The position numbers were made by a program, and so were the translations under genes. The notes beneath the pieces were generated by a model, which was given only the letters and a program-made list of their open reading frames with translations, ran no database searches and was not told the DNA's origin. From Archangiaceae bacterium (GTDB taxonomy: Bacteria > Myxococcota > Myxococcia > Myxococcales > Myxococcaceae), in the NCBI GenBank assembly GCA_023248915.1, contig JAHFDQ010000460.1:1-5130 (forward strand): a stretch of 5,130 nucleotides of DNA. Reading direction: 5' to 3'. Below, piece by piece: positions 1-5,130 of this stretch. The number at the start of each line of letters is the position of its first letter. Positions within the stretch are counted from its first letter, which is position 1.

Positions 1-1070
1 CCCGCGGAGTCCTCGCTGAACTCGAGGAACATGCGGTGCCGCCGCTTGGCTCGCGCCAGCTCGGCGCCCGACACGACGCGGTCGCACAGCCCGCCCAACG
101 TCCGGCAGACCTCGTCGAAGACTTCGGCGGAACTCTTCGGCGCGCTGGCCGCGTCGACCTCGAACAGGCCGACGTCGTCGTAGAACTCGAGCGAAGCGTG
201 CACCGAGTAGGCCAGGCCGCGCCGCTCGACGACCTGGTACGGCAGCCGCGACGACAGGCCGTCGTCGAGCACACGCCGCAGCACCTGCACCACCGGCGCG
301 TCGGGGTGCCGTTCGGGCACGGTGCGGAAGGACAGGCGGAACTCGGTCTGCGACTCGCCGTGGTCCACGTGCTCGAGCCACGGCCCTGAGGGAGAGGGCG
401 GCGGCGGGGCTTCGGTGGTGGCCGGCCCCCGGGGCAGCGCGCGAAAGGCCCGAGCCGTCCGCTCGACTACCTCGCCGCGGCGCACCCGGCCGGCGACCGC
501 GACCACCAGGTTGCCGGCGACGTAGTTCTCTTCGAAGTGGTCGACCAACTGGCGCCTTCCCAGCGCGCGCACCGTCTCGGGCGTCCCGGCGATCTTCAGG
601 GCCAAGGGGTGGCCGGCGAACAGCCGCCGCTTCGACAGGTTGTCCAGGTCGATGTCGCGGCCGCGCTCGTCCACCTCGTCGAGCATCTCTTCGAGGATGA
701 TGCGGCGCTCGGTTTCCAGGTGCCGCAGTCGGGGCCGGGTCAGCATGTCGCCCAGCACGTCGAGGCCCACCCCCACCTGGTCGGGGTGCACCGGGGTGAA
801 GTAGTAGCCGTGGTCTCGGGTGGTGATGCCGTTCAGGTTGCCGCCCGCGTCCTCGACGCGCGCGTTCATCTCGACCGTGTCGGGGTAGCGGGCGCTGCCG
901 CGGAAGAACATGTGCTCGAGGTAGTGGCTGACCCCGCTGGTGGCCGGCGTCTCGTGGCGCGAACCCACCCGGACGTAGGCCGCCACCATCGCGGCGCGCA
1001 GGTGCGGCGCCTCGACGGTCACCACCCGAAGCCCGGACGGCAGCACGTCGCGGAAGTACCGGTGGCTCAT
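1..1070 (-). CDS. M16-family (pitrilysin/insulinase-like) zinc metallopeptidase, 3' end cut by window
   Basis: This is a predicted zinc-dependent peptidase of the M16B type, the family that includes mitochondrial processing peptidase and bacterial PqqL/YmxG-like proteins. The first 356 residues are visible and the frame stays open to the window edge; family members of about 410-430 residues suggest that some 55-70 residues are missing. The start (MSHRYFRDVLPSGLRVV) matches the usual family opening, a strand followed by 'NGLRVV'. The inverted zinc motif HxxEH is intact as H49-Y-L-E52-H53, and the third ligand is probably E128 in 'RIILEEM' (121-129), about 75 residues downstream as expected. 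A Pro-rich linker (213-230) separates the catalytic half from the second M16 domain, which carries the conserved RGLAYSV motif (284-290). No signal peptide is seen, so a cytoplasmic location is the default. The ATG overlaps the stop of the upstream kinase gene (ATGA) and has no strong Shine-Dalgarno, suggesting translational coupling. All visible catalytic residues are present, so it is probably active. Its substrate is unknown. Confidence 0.93.
   Translation of the reverse strand, partial: MSHRYFRDVLPSGLRVVTVEAPHLRAAMVAAYVRVGSRHETPATSGVSHYLEHMFFRGSARYPDTVEMNARVEDAGGNLNGITTRDHGYYFTPVHPDQVGVGLDVLGDMLTRPRLRHLETERRIILEEMLDEVDERGRDIDLDNLSKRRLFAGHPLALKIAGTPETVRALGRRQLVDHFEENYVAGNLVVAVAGRVRRGEVVERTARAFRALPRGPATTEAPPPPSPSGPWLEHVDHGESQTEFRLSFRTVPERHPDAPVVQVLRRVLDDGLSSRLPYQVVERRGLAYSVHASLEFYDDVGLFEVDAASAPKSSAEVFDEVCRTLGGLCDRVVSGAELARAKRRHRMFLEFSEDSA
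1067..1070 (-). other. ATGA stop/start overlap joining kinase and peptidase genes
   Basis: On the minus strand the four bases ATGA hold both the ATG of the M16 peptidase and the TGA of the histidine kinase. No strong Shine-Dalgarno precedes the ATG; the bases just upstream read GAGGCTGAAGCGCGC. Peptidase translation therefore probably relies on ribosomes ending on the kinase gene. This supports a single operon with linked expression. Confidence 0.85.
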
Positions 1071-2608
1071 GCGCGCTTCAGCCTCACCACGAAGGTGGTG
1101 CCGCCGCCGGGCGGGCTCTCGCAGTCGATCGACCCGCCGTGCGCCTGGACGATCTGGCGCGACACCGCCAGCCCCAGCCCGGTACCGCCTTCCTTGGTGG
1201 TGAAGAAGGGCTCGAACACCCGCGCCTTCACCTCGGGCGCGATGCCATGGCCGCTGTCGGCGAACTCGATCTCGACCTGGCCGTTCTTCGCCTCTGAGCG
1301 CACCGTCAGCCGGCCGCCGCCAGCCATCGCCTCGCGGCTGTTGCGCAGGAGGTTGAGGAACACCTGGCGAAGCTGCCCCTCGTCGGCGAGCGCCTTCGGA
1401 GCCGTGGGGTCGAGCTTCTTCACCACCTCGACCTTCGAGCGCTGCAGCTCTTCATTCGAGAAGTCGAGCACGCTGGTCACCACCTCGTTGATGTCTTCGG
1501 GGGTCAGCGTCGGGTTCTGGGGCCGGGCCAGCTTCAGGTACTCGGCGGTGACCTCGGCCAGGCGGTCGACCTCGCGGGTCACCGAGGCGAGCAGGTCTTT
1601 CGCTTCCTGGGCCTCGGCCTCGCTGCCGAAAGTGGCTCGGGCCAGCGGTTCTTCGAGCATCTCGACGTTGAGGCCGATGGACGACAGCGGGTTGCGGATC
1701 TCGTGGGCGATCTGCGCGGCGATGCGCCCGGCCGCGGCCAACTGCTCGGCGCGTAACAGCGCCCGCTGCTGCTCTTCGAGCTGCGCCTCGCGTTCCTTCA
1801 GCGAGCGCGCCATCTTGTCGAACTCGCGGGCCAGCACCGAGATCTCGTCGTCGCCGCGAACTCCGAGCTGGGCGCTGTAGTCGCCCTGCCCGATGCGGGA
1901 AACGCCCTCGGTCAGGGTGCGCACCGGCCGCAGCGTCCGGGCCGACAGGGTGGTCATCAACAACCCCACCCCGATGGCCAAGAGCGACAGCGCGATGATG
2001 GCCACGCCGGTGCGCCGTTCGCGCTTCTCGGCCAGGCCGACGCGCTCGAGGATTCGCGCCTCGAGCGAGTGGTGCAACAGGCGAATGCCGACGCCGATCG
2101 ACGCTTCCATCTGCTTCACCCGGTCCATTCGGGGCGTGACGACGGCGTAATCGGGGTGCTCGGCCTCGAGGCCGGTGAAGACGGCGTCGGCGGCCTGCTC
2201 GTACTCGTCGTACCGGTGCGCCAATTCATCGAAGCGCTGCTCGACCTCGTGCACGAACGGCGCTTCGGCCTCGGGGGCGAACTCGAGCACCTTCCGGGCG
2301 GCGTCGCGGCCTTCGGAGATTTTTTGCGCCATCAGGCCGGGGAAGTACAGCCGCGCCAGTCGGATGAGCGCGCGCCGCGTCTCGACGCTCTTCTCGTCGA
2401 GCAGCCGCTCGGTGTCACGCGACTGGTTCTTGTGAAACGTCTCGATGGCCGCCGCGTCCTGCGACAGGTTCAGGTACCCCTCGCTCACCAGGCGGATCTC
2501 CACCTGGTTCCGGTGCATCTCGGCCACGCTGAAGATGGAAACGGCCCCGAACGTGGCCAGCACCACCGCGTAGCCCAGGAAGATTCGGGTCGAGAGGGAC
2601 AGCCGCAT
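1067..2608 (-). CDS. Membrane-bound HAMP sensor histidine kinase, NtrB/ZraS-like
   Basis: This is a complete 513-residue transmembrane sensor kinase of a two-component system. A first membrane helix (about 9-29) and a second (about 201-222) bracket a periplasmic sensor of about 170 residues. That sensor is rich in charged, helix-favouring residues and is probably a helical bundle with unknown ligand. A HAMP linker follows (about 223-275, with P228 and the DEIS motif at 254-257), then a short coiled coil (270-292). The HisKA domain has the H-box AHEIRNPLSSI with phospho-acceptor H302; E303 and N306 form the ExxN pattern linked to phosphatase activity. The ATPase domain has the N-box (415-428, N423), G1 (DSGHGI, 451-456), F-box (FEPFFTTK, 465-472) and G2 (GGTGLGLAV, 474-482), all intact. 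This kinase type usually pairs with NtrC-like sigma-54 activators, but no regulator lies here. The ATG at 2608 is preferred because an in-frame TAA lies 11 codons upstream and the next internal Met (31) would lose the first membrane helix. An AAGGAG lies 16 nt upstream of it, which is too far for a good ribosome site. Confidence 0.96.
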   Translation of the reverse strand: MRLSLSTRIFLGYAVVLATFGAVSIFSVAEMHRNQVEIRLVSEGYLNLSQDAAAIETFHKNQSRDTERLLDEKSVETRRALIRLARLYFPGLMAQKISEGRDAARKVLEFAPEAEAPFVHEVEQRFDELAHRYDEYEQAADAVFTGLEAEHPDYAVVTPRMDRVKQMEASIGVGIRLLHHSLEARILERVGLAEKRERRTGVAIIALSLLAIGVGLLMTTLSARTLRPVRTLTEGVSRIGQGDYSAQLGVRGDDEISVLAREFDKMARSLKEREAQLEEQQRALLRAEQLAAAGRIAAQIAHEIRNPLSSIGLNVEMLEEPLARATFGSEAEAQEAKDLLASVTREVDRLAEVTAEYLKLARPQNPTLTPEDINEVVTSVLDFSNEELQRSKVEVVKKLDPTAPKALADEGQLRQVFLNLLRNSREAMAGGGRLTVRSEAKNGQVEIEFADSGHGIAPEVKARVFEPFFTTKEGGTGLGLAVSRQIVQAHGGSIDCESPPGGGTTFVVRLKRA

Positions 2609-2624
2609 CGTGAAGGGAACTGCG

Positions 2625-2630
2625 CTCCTT
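2625..2630 (-). promoter_or_regulatory. AAGGAG Shine-Dalgarno-like hexamer upstream of kinase, at poor spacing
   Basis: The minus strand reads AAGGAG followed by 16 nt before the kinase ATG at 2608. Typical spacing is 5-9 nt. No ATG, GTG or TTG in the kinase frame lies between the hexamer and 2608. Either initiation at 2608 is weak, or the hexamer is fortuitous. Confidence 0.3.
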
Positions 2631-2686
2631 GGTTCAGGTTACATTGACCCGGCGGGTGGGTGATCGGTACGCTGCCGGGCCACTTC

Positions 2687-2709
2687 GGCGCAAGTTGGCG
2701 CCTTATAAG
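2687..2709. repeat. Adjacent inverted repeats, candidate operator
   Basis: GGCGC-aagttg-GCGCC (2687-2702) is a perfect 5-bp inverted repeat with a 6-nt loop. It abuts, with one base shared, the perfect 8-bp palindrome CTTATAAG (2702-2709). The pair sits just ahead of the PEGA gene start at 2727, where a repressor or activator could bind. Short GC palindromes arise easily by chance in this composition; the AT-rich palindrome is the less expected of the two. Function is not shown. Confidence 0.3.
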
Positions 2710-2726
2710 CCGATTCGCCCCGCGGG

Positions 2727-4205
2727 ATGGAGAAGATGGTTCCGAGTGATTTGAAGCGGCGAGCGGGGGCGGTCCTGCTCGCCTGGCTGGCTTTCTCGAG
2801 CACCGCGCTGGCGGCTACACCGCCGAGGCTGGTCGTCGTTCCGTTCGGACAGGGCGATGGGGCTCCCGAGGGGGCCGGCGCCCGCTTCGCGGGGCTGGTG
2901 GCGGACGAGCTGAAGTCGCGCGACGAAGAAGTCACGCTGGTTGCGGCTGCCGCGGCCAAGGCGGCGCCGGCGCCCGTGGCGAAAGCGGCCATGCCCTCGG
3001 TAGACCCGCTCGCCCTCTTGGCCGAGGGGAAGCGGGCGCTGGCCGACTTGAAGTTCGACGAGGCGGCGACGAGCCTCAGGCGCGGCCTCGACCTGTCCCT
3101 GGCCGACCCCGCGAACGCCGACTTCGCGCAGGTGCTGGACGGGTACGTTTCGCTGGCGGTGGCCGCGTTCCGGCAGGGCGAAGAGAAGGCCGCCCAGGCC
3201 GCGCTGGTGGCCGTCGCCCGGTTCGACCCGGCGTACAAGCTGGCCGAGGGCAAGTACCCGCCCGTCTTCCTGCGCGAGCTCGACAAGGCGAAGAAGCGCG
3301 TGGCCAAGGCGGGCAAGGGGGCCATCTCCGTCGAGGGACCGCCGGGGTCGACCGTCTTCGTGGACGGGCATGACCTGGGCATGGCCCCCGCGCTCGCCGA
3401 GAACCTGGCGGCCGGTCAGCACTACGTGAAGGTGGTGGCGTCGAGCGGAAACCTCTTCGGCCAGGCCGTCGAGGTGAAGGGTGGAGTGCACAAGGTGAAG
3501 GCGGTCTTCGTCGGGGCGGTCGCGATGGCCGCCACGGCCGGGCCGAGCGCGCCGCGAGTCGGCCCGGTGCTCGACGGCGACGCCGCGGGCCGAATCGCCC
3601 AGTACGCGCGCGCGGTCGGAGCGGACTACGCGCTGGTGGGCGTCGTCTACCGGTCGGGCGAGCACCAGGTCACCGCCGCCACCGCGCTGTACTCGGTGAA
3701 GCGCCAGGGCTTCGCGGCGCTGCCGGCGTTCTCGCTCGATCACGAGCTGTTGACCGCCTACGTCGAGGCCTTCAAGTTGGCCGAGGCTTCGGCCAAGAAG
3801 GCGGCCGCGTTCGGATCGCCGGTGGCGTTGCCGCTCATCTTGGTCGCCGAGAAGCCTCCGGCGGTGGCGGCGGGTGCGCCACGGCCCGCAGACGTCGAGG
3901 TCGCGGCCCCCAACGCCACGCGAGTCGCGCTGAAACCGGCGCCGGAAGCCACGGCGAACGGGGCCTCCGCGGGCACCGACGGCAACGGGCGGGTTCGGGC
4001 GCTGGCGCGGCCGAGCACCTTCGAGGGCGACGGCCCGGCCGTCCCCGACGCCCCGGGGGACAAGCGCCCCGAAGTCTCGCGGGGCACGCCGGTCTGGGTT
4101 TGGGTGCTCATCGGAGCGGGCGTGGCTGCCGCGGCCGGCGGGGCCTACTATGGAATCAACGAAGCGGCGCGTCCGGTGACGGGCACGGTGACCGACACGT
4201 GGTGA
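2727..4205 (+). CDS. Exported TPR/PEGA-domain protein with C-terminal membrane segment
   Basis: This 492-residue protein probably acts in the cell envelope; its exact role is unknown. A signal peptide is clear: basic KRR (10-12), a hydrophobic core (13-24) and a Sec-type cleavage site after STALA (residue 29). Next come a strand and helix (33-72, beginning PRLVVVPF), an Ala-rich linker, and a TPR-like helical region (about 94-195) containing EGKRALADLKFDEAATSLRRG. A PEGA domain follows (about 199-262) with GAISVEGPPGSTVFVDGHDLG and a GQHYVKV strand. A further alpha/beta segment (285-327, with GADYALVGVVY) precedes a Pro/Ala-rich disordered linker (about 375-452). A hydrophobic segment (455-476) and the short tail ARPVTGTVTDTW end the protein. 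PEGA domains are beta-sandwich modules common in surface or S-layer-associated proteins and are often linked to TPRs in myxobacteria. The ATG at 2727 lacks a good Shine-Dalgarno; the ATG at 2736 is an alternative that leaves the signal peptide intact. The downstream lipoprotein gene overlaps its stop. Confidence 0.93.
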   Translation: MEKMVPSDLKRRAGAVLLAWLAFSSTALAATPPRLVVVPFGQGDGAPEGAGARFAGLVADELKSRDEEVTLVAAAAAKAAPAPVAKAAMPSVDPLALLAEGKRALADLKFDEAATSLRRGLDLSLADPANADFAQVLDGYVSLAVAAFRQGEEKAAQAALVAVARFDPAYKLAEGKYPPVFLRELDKAKKRVAKAGKGAISVEGPPGSTVFVDGHDLGMAPALAENLAAGQHYVKVVASSGNLFGQAVEVKGGVHKVKAVFVGAVAMAATAGPSAPRVGPVLDGDAAGRIAQYARAVGADYALVGVVYRSGEHQVTAATALYSVKRQGFAALPAFSLDHELLTAYVEAFKLAEASAKKAAAFGSPVALPLILVAEKPPAVAAGAPRPADVEVAAPNATRVALKPAPEATANGASAGTDGNGRVRALARPSTFEGDGPAVPDAPGDKRPEVSRGTPVWVWVLIGAGVAAAAGGAYYGINEAARPVTGTVTDTW

Positions 4206-4206
4206 G
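4201..4206 (+). promoter_or_regulatory. GGTGAG, possible ribosome site for alternative GTG start of the lipoprotein
   Basis: GGTGAG lies four bases before an in-frame GTG at 4211. It resembles a weak Shine-Dalgarno at nearly usable spacing, whereas the GTG at 4202 has no obvious purine-rich site ahead of it. If 4211 is the true start, the signal peptide loses only three residues and keeps one arginine. The two choices cannot be separated from the sequence alone. Confidence 0.3.
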
Positions 4207-5130
4207 ACCCGTGCTGCCGAGGACCGTGGCCGCCTTCGCCGCCGCCGCCTGGTTCGCCGGCTGCGAGCCGAAGGTGGTGGACGTGCCGGTGACCATCGTG
4301 ACGTCGGCGTGTGACGGCACGCCGCTCACTCAGGTGACGCACCTTCGGGTGCAGGTCTCGGGCGACAAGATCGATGTCCCCCTGCGCGCGGTGTCGTCGG
4401 TGTCGTCCGCCGAGCGGCAGGTGCTGATTCCGGAAGTGCCCGCCGGCAAGCGCCGCGTCATCGAGGTGCGGGCCTACGCCGGCGACCCGGCCGCGGGCGG
4501 GCAGGTCAAGTCCATCGGCCGGTCTCTGCCCTTCGACGTGCCGGTGGTGGTGCCCGACGTGCCGATGAAGCCGGTGAACGTCTTCCTGCGGCCGGTCGAC
4601 ACCTTCACCCAACCCAGCCTGGTGTCGACGCCGGGCACGTGCAGCCGCCTGTTGAACGCGCGGGCGGGGCACACCGCCACGTTGTTGCCGAACGGGCTGG
4701 TCTTCATCGCGGGCGGGTACCAGCAGGCGGCGGGCGGCGCCCGCTCTGCCCTCGACAAGGCCGAGTACGTCAACCCGGCGACCGGCGGCTTCGAAGAGGC
4801 CCCCGAGATGGGGCTGGTCAACTCGGCCGGCCTCTTCACGCCGCTGGCCCGCGCCTTCCACACCGCGAACCTCTTGGCCAACGGCCAGGTGTTGCTCTGG
4901 ATGGGCGAAGAATATTCCAGCGGCGACCTCAACGGCAGCACCGCGCAGCTTCGGGCCAGCGTGCTGCTCTTCGACCCCGGCGGAGCCGCCTATGTCGGGC
5001 TGCCTCCGCAGAGCCTGAACAACATCGTCCGCTCGCACCACACCGCGGTGCGCGACGCGACCGGCAAGGTGCTGGTGTTCGGGGGGCTGACCCGGGCGGG
5101 CCAGCCGGCCAAGACGGTGGTCGCCGACAA
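4202..5130 (+). CDS. Kelch-repeat (galactose-oxidase-like beta-propeller) lipoprotein, 3' end cut by window
   Basis: The first 309 residues of an exported lipoprotein are visible and the frame is open at the window edge. The N-terminus has a basic MRPVLPR, an Ala-rich hydrophobic core and the lipobox-like WFAGC with C21 as probable lipidated residue; Phe at -3 is slightly off consensus. A beta-rich domain of about 105 residues follows (26-133), possibly Ig-like, but I do not recognise its family. A kelch-type propeller then begins, with three repeated strand motifs: RAGHTATLLPNGLVFIAGGY (154-173), RAFHTANLLANGQVLLWMGE (217-236) and RSHHTAVRDATGKVLVFGG (277-295). Blade-closing strands resemble AEYVNPATGGFE (187-198) and ASVLLFDPGG (252-261). 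Propellers usually need six or seven blades, so at least half is missing. C37 and C147 could pair as a disulfide. GTG at 4202 overlaps the PEGA stop (GTGA); GTG at 4211 is the alternative start. Such propellers usually bind protein or glycan ligands; catalytic galactose-oxidase residues cannot be assessed here. Confidence 0.88.
   Translation, partial: MRPVLPRTVAAFAAAAWFAGCEPKVVDVPVTIVTSACDGTPLTQVTHLRVQVSGDKIDVPLRAVSSVSSAERQVLIPEVPAGKRRVIEVRAYAGDPAAGGQVKSIGRSLPFDVPVVVPDVPMKPVNVFLRPVDTFTQPSLVSTPGTCSRLLNARAGHTATLLPNGLVFIAGGYQQAAGGARSALDKAEYVNPATGGFEEAPEMGLVNSAGLFTPLARAFHTANLLANGQVLLWMGEEYSSGDLNGSTAQLRASVLLFDPGGAAYVGLPPQSLNNIVRSHHTAVRDATGKVLVFGGLTRAGQPAKTVVAD

Larger units (their letters stand above)
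2609..2726. promoter_or_regulatory. Divergent intergenic region between kinase and PEGA operons
   Basis: This is the only intergenic gap in the window, 118 bp between the two divergent start codons, so it should contain the promoters of both operons. On the plus strand, a TTGACC (2644-2649) and a TACGCT (2668-2673) are 18 bp apart and resemble a weak sigma-70 promoter, which would give a leader of about 45-50 nt before 2727. An AT-rich TTATAAG (2703-2709) is a second, less well placed -10 candidate without a good -35. On the minus strand I see no convincing promoter. There is no clear sigma-54 GG-N10-GC element. These are visual matches in GC-rich DNA and remain weak. Confidence 0.4.

Noticed and set aside
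36..389. 117-residue plus-strand frame opposite the peptidase
   Set aside because: The minus strand encodes conserved M16 sequence across this stretch; the plus-strand product is His/Arg/Val-rich and featureless.
537..1880. 447-residue open frame on the plus strand
   Set aside because: It runs antisense to both the kinase and the peptidase, whose motifs are unmistakable. Its product is Ser/Arg/Val-rich with no domain pattern and arises from GC-rich codon bias on the other strand.
2320..2325. Run of six T (six A on the coding strand) in the kinase gene, a possible slippage site
   Set aside because: In the reading frame it is CAA AAA ATC, which does not form an X XXY YYZ slippery heptamer, and the kinase reads through intact.
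2639..2644. ATGTAA start-stop element upstream of the kinase on the minus strand
   Set aside because: No ribosome site precedes it, and a six-base match is easily fortuitous; it serves only as the in-frame stop that bounds the kinase start.
2069..2647. 192-residue plus-strand frame extending into the intergenic gap
   Set aside because: It is antisense to the kinase sensor region and membrane helix; the product is a compositional shadow without domains.
2703..3743. 346-residue minus-strand frame, and a 247-residue one at 2639-3382
   Set aside because: Both are opposite the PEGA gene, which has a signal peptide and recognisable domains. The antisense products are Arg/Gly/His- or Ser/Ala-rich low-complexity sequence.
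4148..5041. 297-residue minus-strand frame opposite the kelch gene
   Set aside because: The plus strand carries a lipobox and three kelch motifs in frame; the antisense product is Arg/Gly/His-rich and has no recognisable motif.
1..5130. CRISPR arrays, tRNA or rRNA genes, insertion sequences, rho-independent terminators
   Set aside because: I saw no spaced direct repeats, no cloverleaf with a TTCGANTC arm, no transposase or terminal inverted repeats, and no GC hairpin followed by a T-run outside coding sequence.

Overview
This window is very GC-rich, with third codon positions almost all G or C. It carries four protein-coding genes and little non-coding DNA. The combination points to a myxobacterium (Myxococcota) or a close deltaproteobacterial relative: an NtrB-type sensor kinase with the HEIRNPLSSI H-box, a TPR/PEGA-domain exported protein with a C-terminal hydrophobic segment, and a kelch-type lipoprotein. 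This assignment rests on gene style and base composition, not on a database match.

The layout is two divergent pairs around a 118-bp spacer (2609-2726). On the minus strand, reading leftward, come a complete membrane-bound histidine kinase (2608-1067) and an M16 (pitrilysin/insulinase-type) zinc peptidase (1070 to the left edge). The peptidase start overlaps the kinase stop as ATGA, and the peptidase is cut off by the window edge after 356 residues. On the plus strand, reading rightward, come a secreted or membrane-tethered TPR-PEGA protein (2727-4205) and a kelch-repeat lipoprotein (4202 to the right edge). The lipoprotein probably starts on a GTG overlapping the PEGA stop as GTGA and is also truncated by the window.

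Each pair looks translationally coupled. The kinase/peptidase pair suggests a sensory module linked to proteolysis, but no response regulator lies in the window. The PEGA/kelch pair looks like a cell-envelope or surface module: one exported protein with scaffold-type domains and one lipoprotein with a beta-propeller. The two pairs share one intergenic region, which holds weak promoter-like elements and two small palindromes, so co-regulation is possible but not shown.

The most interesting structural idea is that the PEGA protein may contain one TolB-N/FlgO-like alpha/beta domain split in two by a TPR-plus-PEGA insertion. I saw no tRNA, rRNA, CRISPR array, insertion sequence, convincing terminator or clear new defence system. 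The large open frames opposite the four genes are coding-bias shadows.
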